64,000 nucleotides of DNA. It comes from Bradyrhizobium sp. CB1650. GTDB lineage: Bacteria; Pseudomonadota; Alphaproteobacteria; Rhizobiales; Xanthobacteraceae. Within the stretch, counting starts at the first letter, position 1. Each line of letters starts with the position of its first letter. Positions 9,031 to 18,930 of this stretch are shown here, piece by piece. Location of the stretch: NCBI RefSeq assembly GCF_029761915.1, contig NZ_CP121695.1, forward strand, positions 4,927,501 to 4,991,500, written 5' to 3'. The translations under genes were made by a program, and so were the position numbers. The notes below the pieces were generated by a model. It saw only the letters and a list, made by a program, of their open reading frames with translations, ran no database searches and was not told the DNA's origin.

Positions 9031-11232
9031 TCATTGGATTCGAATGACGACTGTGTCCGCGGCGCCCGAGGCGTCGATGACCGTGAGGCGGGCAAAGCCC
9101 GGACTGGGGGGATCGATCAGGCGCTGGCGCCGGCCGTCGATCTCGCCAAGAGCCGTCCCGTTGACCATGATCGTCATCGGCAGGACACCGCCGGCAACCT
9201 TCACCGGCATGGTAGCGCCCTCCGGTCCACCGCTGCGATCGACGTCGATCCGGGAACCGTTGAGCGGGAACTGGATATGCGGGGCCTGCTCGCCCCCGGT
9301 CCGGACCAGCTCGCCCACCGGGCGGAACCGCTTCAACGGCAGCGGCAGTTTGCTGTTGCTGGCAATCAGGGTTCCCTTGGGCGGCTTGGGCAACGGGGCC
9401 GGTGTCTTGCCGGTCCGGGCGAAGGCGTCGAACAGGATCGGCGCGGCGGCCACGCGGCCGATCAGGCCGGGAACCGGCGCCCCGTCCGGTCGACCGACCC
9501 AGACGCCGATGGTCATGCGGCCATCGAAACCGACCGACCAGGCGTCGCGATAGCCGTAGGAGGTGCCGGTCTTGAAGGCGATCCGGTTGTGGACCGCATT
9601 TTCCGGCGGCGGCGTGCCCAGAAGCACATTGCCGACCTGCCAGGCCGCGACCTGATCGAGCAGCCGCATCGGCTCGCGGTCGTCCTTGCCGGTCATGACT
9701 TCGCGCAGCGGCTTTGTAGTGCCGAGCCGCGCGAAACCTGCATAAAGTTGAGCAAGATCCTGCAGCGTCACGCCGACACCGCCGAGCCCCATCGCGAGAC
9801 CGGGCGCCTCATCCTTGGGCAAGACAAGATTGCCGCCGGCCTGCCGCAGCCGCGACGCCAGCCGGCTCGAGCCGACCCGATCGAGCAGTACGATCGCCGG
9901 CACGTTCAGCGAGAGCTGCAGCGCCTTCCTCACCGGCACCGTGCCCTGGAACGTCATGTCGAAATTTTCCGGCGCGTAGGAGCCGAATCGGACCGGCCGG
10001 TCGTCGATCAGGCTCTCGGGATGGACGAAGCCATCCTCGAAGGCGAGGCCATAGATAAACGGCTTCAGCGTCGAGCCCGGCGAGCGGATGGCGCGGGTCA
10101 TGTCGACCTGCCCCGCCCGGCTGTCGTCGAAGTAATCGGCGGAGCCGACGCGCGCGAGCACGTCACCGCTCTCATTGTCGACGACGATGATGCCGACCGA
10201 GATGTTCTGTCCCAGCGCAATGGCGCGGTCGCGCGCCAGCGGCTCAAGCACCTTCTGGAGATTGGCCTCCAGCGTCAGCCTGATGACGGGCGTATCCTTC
10301 ATCGTCGCAAGCGCGGTGTCGGACGCATGCGGCGCCAGGATCGGCATCGGCTTGCGCAGCTTCGGCACAGGAACCGCCTTCGCCTGCTTCGCATCCTCGG
10401 CGCTGACCTGATGCTCCTCGACCATGCGATCGAGTACGCGGTCACGCGCGATGCGCGCGGCCTCGGGATAGCGGTCGAGCCGCCGCGTCTCCGGCGATTG
10501 CGGCAGCGCGACCAGAAGCGCTGCCTCCGCCAGCGACAGCCGCTTCGGCTCCTTGCCGAGATAGGCGATCGAAGCGGCGCGAATGCCTTCGAGATTGCCG
10601 CCATAGGGGGCGAGCGCGAGATAGAGATCGAGGATCTGGTCCTTGGTCAACGCCCGCTCCAGCTCGATCGCGCGCACGATCTGGTGCAGTTTTGCGTAAA
10701 CCGAGCGCTGCCGCCGCGGCTCCATCAAGCGCGCGAGCTGCATGCTGATGGTCGAGCCACCCGACACGATGTGCCCGCGGGTTGCAAGCTGAACCGCGGC
10801 GCGGCCAAGTGCGAGCGGATCGACGCCGTCATGGGCGTAGAAGCGCTGGTCCTCATAGGCGAACAGCAGCTTCAGGTAAGTCGGATCGACATTCGCTTTT
10901 GTCTCGACCGGCAGCCGCCAGCGACCGTCCGCCATCGCATAGGCGCGCAGCAGCTTGCCGTTGCGGTCGACGATGGTGGTTGACACCGCGCGCGCCTCAT
11001 CGAGCGGCAGCGGGCCGAGGGAGTAGACCCAGGTGACGAAGCCGCAGATTGCGAGGATGAATGCAAAAGCACAGACCGAGAGGAAGCGCCAAGCACGCCC
11101 CACTCTCCGTCCGTCATGGTCGGGCTTGTCCCGGCCATCCACGTCCTGCCCCGCGCCACCAAAGCGCGTGGATGCCCGGGACAAGCCCGGGCACGACGCC
11201 GGAGTTGGTGGGCCCATTGGAGCGTCACTCAT
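9031..11232 (-). CDS. pbpC: Penicillin-binding protein 1C (bifunctional transglycosylase/transpeptidase)
   Basis: Inner-membrane peptidoglycan polymerase (733 aa). A single membrane anchor is at about 48-70. The glycosyltransferase domain follows with FAYEDQRFYAHDGVDP (catalytic Glu), GGSTISMQLARL and LALAPYGGN. The transpeptidase shows SPGSTLKPFIYGL (SxxK) and FKTGTSYGYRDAW (KTG), and a BiPBP_C domain ends the protein. ATG at 11232 is 10 bp after the stop of the alpha-2-macroglobulin gene. Oddity: residues about 12-40 are encoded by an 85-bp interspersed palindromic repeat (11113-11197). A GTG at 11103 after the repeat is an alternative start that would make the repeat intergenic. Confidence 0.93.
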   Translation of the reverse strand: MSDAPMGPPTPASCPGLSRASTRFGGAGQDVDGRDKPDHDGRRVGRAWRFLSVCAFAFILAICGFVTWVYSLGPLPLDEARAVSTTIVDRNGKLLRAYAMADGRWRLPVETKANVDPTYLKLLFAYEDQRFYAHDGVDPLALGRAAVQLATRGHIVSGGSTISMQLARLMEPRRQRSVYAKLHQIVRAIELERALTKDQILDLYLALAPYGGNLEGIRAASIAYLGKEPKRLSLAEAALLVALPQSPETRRLDRYPEAARIARDRVLDRMVEEHQVSAEDAKQAKAVPVPKLRKPMPILAPHASDTALATMKDTPVIRLTLEANLQKVLEPLARDRAIALGQNISVGIIVVDNESGDVLARVGSADYFDDSRAGQVDMTRAIRSPGSTLKPFIYGLAFEDGFVHPESLIDDRPVRFGSYAPENFDMTFQGTVPVRKALQLSLNVPAIVLLDRVGSSRLASRLRQAGGNLVLPKDEAPGLAMGLGGVGVTLQDLAQLYAGFARLGTTKPLREVMTGKDDREPMRLLDQVAAWQVGNVLLGTPPPENAVHNRIAFKTGTSYGYRDAWSVGFDGRMTIGVWVGRPDGAPVPGLIGRVAAAPILFDAFARTGKTPAPLPKPPKGTLIASNSKLPLPLKRFRPVGELVRTGGEQAPHIQFPLNGSRIDVDRSGGPEGATMPVKVAGGVLPMTIMVNGTALGEIDGRRQRLIDPPSPGFARLTVIDASGAADTVVIRIQ
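11113..11197. repeat. 85-bp palindromic interspersed repeat inside the pbpC 5' end
   Basis: Two 31-nt arms (11113-11143 and 11167-11197) are near-perfect inverted complements built around GGGCTTGTCCCGG and CATCCACG, with a 23-nt loop. Read on the minus strand in the pbpC frame it encodes PGLSRAST and DGRDKPDHDG. Elements with this sequence style are common between genes in Bradyrhizobium. Confidence 0.8.
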
Positions 11233-11241
11233 CCACGTTAC

Positions 11242-14200
11242 TCACTTCGCCGCCCGCACCTCGACGGATCCCGTTCCCGTGCGGCCATAACGCGAGGGAT
11301 TGTACATGTCCTCGACATAGGCCTGCGGCAGGACGTATTTGCCGGGCGAAACGGCGCGCACGATGTAGGCGACGGTGAAGAGCGCCTTGGAATCCGAGGC
11401 CCGGTCGACCGCTGCGGTGAAGCGGTCGTCGCGGAACTCGGTATCCTCCGGCTCCTCGCCATCCTCGATCCAGTCCAGCGTACCACTGTCGCCCGACGAC
11501 ACCAGCTTCGGATTGTCGATCTCGAGACCTGCCGGCAGATAGTCCGACACCATGATGTGCCCGTACTCCGGCTTGGCTTCGGTGATCTTCAGCACCACGG
11601 CAAAGCGCTCGTTCTGTTTGACCTTGCTGATGTCGGCGGGCTTGCCGTCGAGCGTGAAGTAGTTGCGCTCGATCTTGAAGCCGTTGGAGGCGGCCGGCTC
11701 CGGCGTGACTGGCGAACCCGAGACCGACACCACCGCCTGCACCGGTGCGTCCCCGGTGTTGGTGATCTTCAGCGGCTTGCCCTCCAGCGTCGCGGCCTTG
11801 TAGCTGCGGTAGAGCGCGGTCTTGATCGGCTGGCCGTCGACCTCGATCGAGAGGTTCTCCTTCGCCAGCGCCCGCGCCGCCAGCACCAGCCACGCATTCT
11901 CCTGCGTGGAGGTGTAGGGCGTCAGCCCGCGCGCGGTCTCGACCCGCGACACGGCCTGCGTCAGCGTCGCCTTCGGCGCATTGCCTTCGCTCGCGAGCGA
12001 GACGAGCGCCGCGGCGTCACGGAGCTGCGAGCCATAGTCGGTGCGGCCGAACTCCAGCACCGGCTTCGGCGCAAGGCTGTCCAGCGCGGCGCCATAGACG
12101 CGTTCCGCCCGGTTGCGGTCGCCGACCAGTGCCAGCGCCGCCGCGAGCTGCGACTTCGCGATCGGCGTTGCGAGGTTGCTCAGCTTGGTGTCGGCGAGGT
12201 AGCGGAGGTCGCCGATTGGCGCTGCGCCATTGCGGGCGAGCACGTAGAGGCCATAAGCGAGATCGCGGCCGCCGTCCTTCTCCGGCTCGTTGGCATTGAC
12301 GACCGAGTTGCGGATGCGGTCGAGCGCGTTCTTGAACAGCACGTCCGGCACCGCAAAACCCTTTTCGCGGGCGCGGGTCAGGAAGTCGGTCACGTAGGCA
12401 TCGAGCCAGGCATCGTCACCACCCGCCGACCACAAGCCGAACGAGCCGTTGGAGCCCTGACGCGCGAGCAGCCGCTCGATGGCGTCGCGGATGCGCTGGT
12501 CGACCTCGGTGTCCATGGCCAGATGCGCACCGGCCGCGAGCTCGTTGACATAGAGCAGCGGCATTGCGCGGCTCGTGATCTGCTCCGAGCAGCCATAGGG
12601 ATAGCGGTCGAGCGCCTTGAGGATCGTCGCGGCGTCGAGCGCTGTCGACAGGCTCGCGGAGACCGAGACGCTGCCGGTGCCCGGCACGAGGTCGGAGAAC
12701 ATGTCCGAAGTCAGCGTCAGGCTCTCGCCCTTCGCCAGCGTCCGGATCGAGCGACGCGCCAGCACCTGGGTCGCGGCCTTGACGTCGAGCGCGTAGTGGC
12801 GCGCGAGAGCAAGTCCGTTCGGTCCCGTGATGTCGACGTCGAGCGTCGCCTGCCCCGCTGCCGTCGCATCGAGCGCGAGCGAGAACGAGTTGCGCTGCTT
12901 GGCGGCGAGCCTGACGGTGGTTGCGGGATTGCCGGTCATCTTCACCGGACCGCCTGTCTTCACGTTGATCTTGTAGTCGCCGGCCTGGCCCTCGACGTTG
13001 TCGATCTCGAGATTGATCGTGCCGTGGTCGCCATTTAGCAGGAAGCGCGGCAGCGTCGCGGTCAGCACCACGGGATCGCGGATCACGACGTCGGTGTTGG
13101 CGCGGCCGAGTTTTGCGGCAGTCCAGGCCACGGCCATTACGCGCGCGGTGCCGGCGAACTCCGGAATGTCGAATCTGACTTCCGCGGTGCCATCGGCGGC
13201 AACCGTGACGATGCCGGAATAGAGCGCGAGCGGCTTTTGGGTGGGCGGCGAGCCCTGCAACTCGGCCGCACCGGCATCGCCGCCGGACTTGATCTGCCCG
13301 CGCGTGCCCTGCATGCCGTCGATGAGCTGGCCGTAGAGATCGCGGATCTCCGCGGTCAGGCGGCGCTGGCCGAGATAGTAATCGTCCGGCGCCGGCGGCT
13401 TGTAGTTGGTGAGATTGAGGATGCCGACGTCGACCGCCGCGATGACGATCTTGGCGTCCTCACCGGGGTTCAGCCCGTCGAGCTTGACCGGGATCTTCAA
13501 CGCCGAATTCGGCCGGATCAGCGCCGGCGGTGTCAGCTTCACGGACAGCGTGCGAGTCTGCTTGTCGATGCCGAACCATTTCAGGCCGATCGCCCGGCCG
13601 GGCATGCGCTGCGCGGCGGCATCGAGCGGACGGCGCAGCGTCGCCACCACATAGGCGCCGGTGCCCCAGTCCCTGCCGACGGGGATTTTCACCTGCGCTG
13701 TGCCTTCCTTGACGTCCACGGTCTGCGTCGTGAGCAGACGGTCGCCGAGCACGTTGATGGTGAGCTTGCCGGCGGTCCGCACGTTGACCGACACCGTCAT
13801 GGTGTCGCCGGAGGCGTATTGCGGCTTGTCGATAGAGGTCTCCAAGAGGTCCGGCGTCTCGGCGCTGCCCTCGGAATACCAGCCGACGTCGAACTGCACC
13901 GAGGTCACCGGGCCGTCCGCATCATTCGACTTCACCTCGAGCCGGTAGCGGCCGGGCTGCGGGGTGAACGAGATGCGTGACGGCTTGTCGACCGCGATCG
14001 TGAGATCGCCGTCGGCGACACGCGAGGTCGACTTGACCGGCTCGTACTCCCAGTAATTGTTCTGGCGATACCACTGATAGCGCGACTCCATCTTCAAGAG
14101 CTCGTAGCGCAGGCCATCGCGGGGCAGCGTCTTGCCCTCCGGCGAGACGAACACGACGTCGAACTCGGCCTTGTCGCCTTCGGCGACGCTTGTCTCGCCG

Positions 14201-16446
14201 AACAGCGGCTTGACACCGATCATCGCTGCGGCGGGCGCGACCGGCAGCACGAGCTTCCGCTCAACGGCCCGTCCGCCGGTCTCGGCCATGCGGACGAAGA
14301 TCTGTGCCTCCTGCGGTCGCGTCGAGGCTGGCTGCTTGTCCAGCGTCACCGGGAAGGTGGCAACGCCATTGGCGTCCGCCTCGGGCAGGTTCTCCAGCGG
14401 CGTGCGCTCGTTCGACGTGGTCTCCTCGTCGGCGACGCCGAACTTGTAGCCCGCGAAGCCCGGACGCTCGGTGGCGGGCGCGACCAGCATGTCGCCTTCG
14501 AGCTGCAGGCCCGAAGCCGGCGCACCGTAGAGGAAATGGCCATCGACCTTGAGCTCCACAGGTGCATTAGCTTTGATCAGCTTGTCCTTGGCGGACAAAT
14601 CAAATTCGATCCGATCCGGGACGTAGTCCTCGACCATGAAGGTGGTCTCGCCGACCGAGGAGCCCTTGGGATCGGTGAAGGCGCGAACCCGCCACGTCCC
14701 GGTCGGGACGGCCGAGTTGAGCGGCACGGATAGCGTGCGTCCGCCGGCGCCCTGGTCGGACAGCACGGCGCGGCGGAATTCGACGCCGTCGGGACGCTCG
14801 ATCACCAGCGTCAGCGGGCCTCCGGTCACGGCATTGCCCTGCCCGTCACGCAGCAGCGCGGTGAGATAGACCGTCTCGTTGGAGCGATAGACGCCGCGCT
14901 CGGCATAGACGAAGGCGTCGGCGCCGGCCGGCACCGCACGCCCGGCAACGCCGCGATCGGACAGATCGAAGGAAGAGGTCTTCAGGCTGAGGAAGGCATA
15001 GTCGGCCTTCTCGCCCGTGACCGTCAGCAGCGCCGGCGACAGGCCACCCTCGCCGCGCGCAAGCCCCGCCTCGAACAGGACATGGCCGCTCTCGTCGGTC
15101 TTGCGGGTCGCCAGGATCTCGTTGCTGCGGGCGACCAGCCGCACCTCCGCCTTCGCGACCGGGTCGGTCGAGGCCAGCGAGTTGACGAAGACATGAATGC
15201 CGTCATTGCCGGAATAGGCCGACACGCCGAGATCGGAGACGATGAACCATTGCGTGGCAAGCTGGTACTCGTCGTCGGAGCCCGGACCCTTGGCGGCGGC
15301 GGTCATCACATAGACGCCGGGCTGGAGATCGCCGAGCGCCTGGTCGACCGGGAAAGCTGTGGTGACGTCCTGGTTCAGCGTCATTGCGGTCGCAAGCTCG
15401 CCGGACCAGACCTTGACACCGCGCTCGTCGCCGAGATCCGTGAGTTGGTATTTCGACAGCGTCTTCTGGAAATCGCTGTCGACGACCGTGTTGATCAAGT
15501 TGCGGTCGCCGATCCGAAACACGTTGACGTTGACCGCGGGCGTGTTGACGCTGACCACGGGAATGCCGCCCTGGCCGGTGCGCGGCAGCACATAGGCGCG
15601 GCTGGTGAAGCGCACGAACGGCTTGCGGTCGCGCACATAGATGTTGAACTCGGCCGATTTCGGCAGCCCCTCCTTCACGGTGGACGGCAGGCCGGCGCGC
15701 AAATTGATGTTGTAGCGCTCGCCGTGCTTCAGCCCATCGACGCAGAGCTGCTTGCCGTCAGTCGACAGGGCCGGCTTGTCCTGGCCTGCGAGCGCCAGGA
15801 ACGGCGCGAAATCGGTGCGCTTGGCAAGCTCCTCGGAGAACTGGAAGCAGGCGCGCGGGCTCGCCGAGTCCGAGTCCACGGTGTAGTCGAGCAGCCGGAA
15901 GCCGTGCTCGTCGCGCAGTTTCTCATATTGGCCGCGGACGTCGGCGACCTCGCGCATATCGAGCGACAGCCGCATCGCATCCAGCGCCGGGCGCCACAGT
16001 TTTCGTTCGGCCAGCGATTTGCCGAGCACGGCAAGCGCGTCGGCCTCCTCGCCCGGATTGCCGGCGCGCATGTAAGCGATGTAGGCGGCGGTGGAGGCGC
16101 GTTCCAGCAGGAACGTCTGCTCGCTCGCGTTCTTCGGCGATATCTGGAAGATGACCTTGGCAAGCCGCAGCCAGTTGCCGCCATCCTCCGGCGTTGTCGC
16201 GGCGATCTGGCCGAGGACCGACAGGCCCGTGCGATAGTCGTTGCGCCGGAACGCGGCATCCGCGTCCGTGCGCAGCGTCGCGCTGGTCTTGGCGACCGGC
16301 CCCGCCTCGCTCTTGATCTGGGCCTCCAGCTTGATCGCGGAATCGGCGAGATCGTCGCGCTTGAAGGCCTTATCCGCGGCCTGCGCCGTGCTGAGGCCGA
16401 ACGCGAGCGTTGCGCAGATGGTGACGGCGCGAACCAAACCGATCAT
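11242..16446 (-). CDS. Alpha-2-macroglobulin family protein with thioester motif
   Basis: Very large periplasmic protein (1734 aa) of the bacterial alpha-2-macroglobulin (YfhM/ECAM) family, thought to trap invading proteases. Residues 1-22 (MIGLVRAV...STAQA) are a signal peptide without a lipobox cysteine, unlike the E. coli lipoprotein. MG repeats fill the middle, and the thioester site is intact: YGCSEQ with Cys at about residue 1286 (bases 12580-12591). A C-terminal receptor-like domain follows. ATG at 16446 has GGGAG upstream; the open frame extends 44 codons further but without a signal peptide at its start. It is coupled to pbpC, the classic pairing that joins wall repair to protease trapping. 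Confidence 0.93.
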   Translation of the reverse strand: MIGLVRAVTICATLAFGLSTAQAADKAFKRDDLADSAIKLEAQIKSEAGPVAKTSATLRTDADAAFRRNDYRTGLSVLGQIAATTPEDGGNWLRLAKVIFQISPKNASEQTFLLERASTAAYIAYMRAGNPGEEADALAVLGKSLAERKLWRPALDAMRLSLDMREVADVRGQYEKLRDEHGFRLLDYTVDSDSASPRACFQFSEELAKRTDFAPFLALAGQDKPALSTDGKQLCVDGLKHGERYNINLRAGLPSTVKEGLPKSAEFNIYVRDRKPFVRFTSRAYVLPRTGQGGIPVVSVNTPAVNVNVFRIGDRNLINTVVDSDFQKTLSKYQLTDLGDERGVKVWSGELATAMTLNQDVTTAFPVDQALGDLQPGVYVMTAAAKGPGSDDEYQLATQWFIVSDLGVSAYSGNDGIHVFVNSLASTDPVAKAEVRLVARSNEILATRKTDESGHVLFEAGLARGEGGLSPALLTVTGEKADYAFLSLKTSSFDLSDRGVAGRAVPAGADAFVYAERGVYRSNETVYLTALLRDGQGNAVTGGPLTLVIERPDGVEFRRAVLSDQGAGGRTLSVPLNSAVPTGTWRVRAFTDPKGSSVGETTFMVEDYVPDRIEFDLSAKDKLIKANAPVELKVDGHFLYGAPASGLQLEGDMLVAPATERPGFAGYKFGVADEETTSNERTPLENLPEADANGVATFPVTLDKQPASTRPQEAQIFVRMAETGGRAVERKLVLPVAPAAAMIGVKPLFGETSVAEGDKAEFDVVFVSPEGKTLPRDGLRYELLKMESRYQWYRQNNYWEYEPVKSTSRVADGDLTIAVDKPSRISFTPQPGRYRLEVKSNDADGPVTSVQFDVGWYSEGSAETPDLLETSIDKPQYASGDTMTVSVNVRTAGKLTINVLGDRLLTTQTVDVKEGTAQVKIPVGRDWGTGAYVVATLRRPLDAAAQRMPGRAIGLKWFGIDKQTRTLSVKLTPPALIRPNSALKIPVKLDGLNPGEDAKIVIAAVDVGILNLTNYKPPAPDDYYLGQRRLTAEIRDLYGQLIDGMQGTRGQIKSGGDAGAAELQGSPPTQKPLALYSGIVTVAADGTAEVRFDIPEFAGTARVMAVAWTAAKLGRANTDVVIRDPVVLTATLPRFLLNGDHGTINLEIDNVEGQAGDYKINVKTGGPVKMTGNPATTVRLAAKQRNSFSLALDATAAGQATLDVDITGPNGLALARHYALDVKAATQVLARRSIRTLAKGESLTLTSDMFSDLVPGTGSVSVSASLSTALDAATILKALDRYPYGCSEQITSRAMPLLYVNELAAGAHLAMDTEVDQRIRDAIERLLARQGSNGSFGLWSAGGDDAWLDAYVTDFLTRAREKGFAVPDVLFKNALDRIRNSVVNANEPEKDGGRDLAYGLYVLARNGAAPIGDLRYLADTKLSNLATPIAKSQLAAALALVGDRNRAERVYGAALDSLAPKPVLEFGRTDYGSQLRDAAALVSLASEGNAPKATLTQAVSRVETARGLTPYTSTQENAWLVLAARALAKENLSIEVDGQPIKTALYRSYKAATLEGKPLKITNTGDAPVQAVVSVSGSPVTPEPAASNGFKIERNYFTLDGKPADISKVKQNERFAVVLKITEAKPEYGHIMVSDYLPAGLEIDNPKLVSSGDSGTLDWIEDGEEPEDTEFRDDRFTAAVDRASDSKALFTVAYIVRAVSPGKYVLPQAYVEDMYNPSRYGRTGTGSVEVRAAK

Positions 16447-16805
16447 GTGGGACTCCCGGGAGCGCGGACGAACGCCGCGGTAGAATGAAGTGCGCGCAAA
16501 GGTGACGGACTCAAGGCGATGGAACCAGAAGTAAAAAACGTCGCATGCGCCATGGCACGGCAAGCCCAAAGCCGCCAAGAACCGCCGTCAGGAGACGGCG
16601 GCAGTGGACAAATGTAGCGGCAGCGCATGTCCCGGACGCGACACGGCGCCTATCGCCAAATCGCGCGAACCGTTCGCAACGCACTGCGCTGCTCCGCTTT
16701 GTCGCTTCCCGGAGGAAATCGGTTCGCTTCAGACTTGGCGGACGTGCGGATTTTTCATATTTGCCATGGTAGAAGACCGGCCGGCCCAAAAGGCCGGCAC
16801 CGGAC
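16447..16805. other. Intergenic region between the macroglobulin gene and tRNA-Arg
   Basis: No supported gene. It should hold the promoter of the minus-strand macroglobulin/pbpC operon and of the tRNA. A GC hairpin (GCCGGCC...GGCCGGC, about 16781-16800) lies directly before the tRNA. Confidence 0.5.
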
Positions 16806-16882
16806 GGTCCCATAGCTCAACTGGATAGAGTAGCGGATTTCTACTCCGCGGGTTGCAGGTTCGAGTCCTGCTGGGATCGCCA
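16806..16882 (+). tRNA. tRNA-Arg(TCT)
   Basis: Complete 77-nt cloverleaf with encoded CCA: acceptor GGTCCCA paired with TGGGATC, anticodon stem GCGGA/TCCGC with loop TTTCTAC giving anticodon TCT (reads AGA), and T-arm containing GGTTCGAGTCC. Confidence 0.95.
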
Positions 16883-16954
16883 GCCTCGTTAATGCTTGAA
16901 ATCGCTGCCGAAAAGCCGCTCGCTGCCCCCGCCGGCGGGTCGCGAAGGCGACGC

Positions 16955-18241
16955 TCATCCCTCGACAAGCTCCAACTGATGCGTCGCCCACCATCTGGCG
17001 ATGGCCGTGCTGAGATCGTCCCACAGCGCGGTCGGTAGATCGGGGATGGCGACGCGCACGCTGTACTGATCGCTGGCCGAGTTGTGAAACCACTCGGTCG
17101 CGGCGAAATCGAAACCGAAGCTGCCGGCGTGGCGAATTGGAAATCCCTTCCGGCTGAGATCGTCGCTCATGTCTTCGGCGGCTCGCCGCGCTGCGGCCTC
17201 GTCGAGGAAGCGCGTCGCGCCGAGGGTCACATAGAGGCCATGGGTGAAGTTGAGCTCGGCCGGCCACGCCGCGAGTTCGGATGCAAAATATCGCGCCGTG
17301 CGACGGCCGTTGCGCAGGATGGCTGCAACACGCTTCTTCGTCAGCATGTGGTAGGCCGCTGTGCCGACATAGGGTGGGAAATGCGCCGGTAAGGCCGCGC
17401 CGCCAAGCAGCCGAATTGCGTTGCGGGTTTCAGCCGGCAGTCGTTCGCATCTTGCGCGGCCTGCCCGAGGAGCGTTCTCGTCCCAACGGACGAAAACCGC
17501 CGAGCCGAGGCGGCCATACTCGGCCCCAAGCGAATCCAGCTTGGTGTGACTGCGCACCATGACCACTGGAATGTCCCGCCTCCGCGCCCATCGCAGGACA
17601 CGCCGGATGCGGCCAGACCTACTGGCAAAGCACGTCGTGTCGAAAACCAGGAGATCCAGCGCCGGGCTCGCGCAGCGCAGGATGGCTTCGAACGCGGTCG
17701 CATCGATGCATGAATCGAGCAGGAGGATGCGTGCTGAAGTCGACGCTGCAAGCGCGCGATCAAGCGGATTCTCCACCGCGATCAGCCGCAAGTGTCGAGC
17801 GTAGCTCCGGACCAATTCCAGCGTCTCGCCGTAGGAGCCCGGCAGCACCAGCAGATCCGCCTTGCCGATAGCGTGCGCGGAGGCCAGCAGCAGCGCCGAG
17901 ATCGCGGCCATGCCGGATGATGTATAGATGGTCTCGCAAGCGCCGACGTCCTCGGGCGCATAGAACGACGGACCTCGCACCTCGAGATCGGCGCGCTGAT
18001 AGTCGTATCTGAACGCGAAAGGGCCGCTGACTGGGCAACGCGAATGTGACCACGCGGTCTCCGTCGCCTTCCAATCATGCAGCGCGTGCTCCGCCCGCAG
18101 CGCCGCGGTGATCTGGAATTTGGACTTGATCACCTCGTCGACGGATCGCGGACCGGCGAAATGCAACGGGCTTCTCAGGCAAGCATCGAGCAGCCTGAGT
18201 TCCTCATGCTTTCGTTCCAGATAGGCTCGGATGGTCTCCAT
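16955..18241 (-). CDS. Uncharacterised PLP-dependent fold-type I enzyme
   Basis: Predicted PLP enzyme (428 aa) loosely related to the Cys/Met (gamma) family. YTSSGMAAISALLLAS (about residue 104) is the cofactor-phosphate region, and SHTKLDSLGAEYGRLG places the probable Schiff-base lysine at about 234. The usual gamma-family substrate motifs are missing, so a standard metC/metB role is unlikely. The open frame continues far upstream, but ATG at 18241 starts the conserved-looking part; only a weak ribosome site is visible. It stands alone beside tRNA-Arg with no pathway neighbours. An aminotransferase, lyase or amino-acid ligase accessory role are all possible. Confidence 0.7.
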   Translation of the reverse strand: METIRAYLERKHEELRLLDACLRSPLHFAGPRSVDEVIKSKFQITAALRAEHALHDWKATETAWSHSRCPVSGPFAFRYDYQRADLEVRGPSFYAPEDVGACETIYTSSGMAAISALLLASAHAIGKADLLVLPGSYGETLELVRSYARHLRLIAVENPLDRALAASTSARILLLDSCIDATAFEAILRCASPALDLLVFDTTCFASRSGRIRRVLRWARRRDIPVVMVRSHTKLDSLGAEYGRLGSAVFVRWDENAPRAGRARCERLPAETRNAIRLLGGAALPAHFPPYVGTAAYHMLTKKRVAAILRNGRRTARYFASELAAWPAELNFTHGLYVTLGATRFLDEAAARRAAEDMSDDLSRKGFPIRHAGSFGFDFAATEWFHNSASDQYSVRVAIPDLPTALWDDLSTAIARWWATHQLELVEG

Positions 18242-18364
18242 GCGAATCTTGACGGATGCGGAGGGAGACCAACGCGTGGCGATCGGCTTGGGTCCACCCT
18301 GGGCGATGGTCCAAAGGGAACAACTCCACGGCAGGACGTTAGTCCTGCGTGAAGGGAGTTCGTC

Positions 18365-18592
18365 ATGAACAGGGTCATTGCAGTCGCCGCGCTCACATTC
18401 ATCTGCGACCCGGCTTTCGCCCAGAATACGGGTCCTGCTCCGCAGACCGGCATGGAGCGGCCGGAGAACACGAACGGGGCCACGGAAAAGGGTACGATGG
18501 ACACGACCGGCATGAACGTGAACCGGGCCAACCAATCCGAGATGAAGGCTCCTGCCAAAGCCGCGCCCAAAAGAGACGAGAAGAGAAAGTAG
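18365..18592 (+). CDS. Small exported hypothetical protein
   Basis: A 75-aa protein with a cleavable signal peptide (MNRVIAVAALTFICDPAFA), then a Met/Asn/Thr-rich hydrophilic tail ending in a basic stretch KRDEKRK. GGGAG sits 9 bp before the ATG. No family is recognised. It is divergent from the PLP gene and followed 24 bp later by another small gene. Confidence 0.7.
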   Translation: MNRVIAVAALTFICDPAFAQNTGPAPQTGMERPENTNGATEKGTMDTTGMNVNRANQSEMKAPAKAAPKRDEKRK

Positions 18593-18616
18593 GCAACTGG
18601 ACCAGATGTGGTGCCG

Positions 18617-18775
18617 ATGAAGCCGACCAAATCCCTCAAACAGCAGGCACGCGTTGCGGAGAAGGCCGCTCAGGAGGCGGCGGATGCGTTTGTGGCCAAC
18701 CAGATGAAGTCGCTGGCCTCCGCCTTCCGCGCCCAGGCCAAAATCATGAAGAAGAAGAGGAAGAAGTCTTCGTAA
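18617..18775 (+). CDS. Small basic helical protein (52 aa)
   Basis: Starts MKPTKSLKQQARVAEKAA and ends in a run of lysines and arginines (KKKRKKSS). It has no signal peptide and is predicted to be one long amphipathic helix, which suggests nucleic-acid or membrane association. It follows the preceding small gene closely, and a good terminator stands 155 bp downstream. GTG at 18611 is an alternative start. Confidence 0.6.
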   Translation: MKPTKSLKQQARVAEKAAQEAADAFVANQMKSLASAFRAQAKIMKKKRKKSS

Positions 18776-18930
18776 TTTCAGTGCCTTGCGGAAAGGTTGT
18801 GAACGGCATGCGCCGCAACCCATGCGACAGACGATCTCTTTGCGGGATTCGAGGAACGAACCCGCGGGCAGCGCGTTGCAAACGGGAAATTAAGTGGTGC
18901 CGACTTGCCAGCCCCGGTCGGCTTTGAAGG

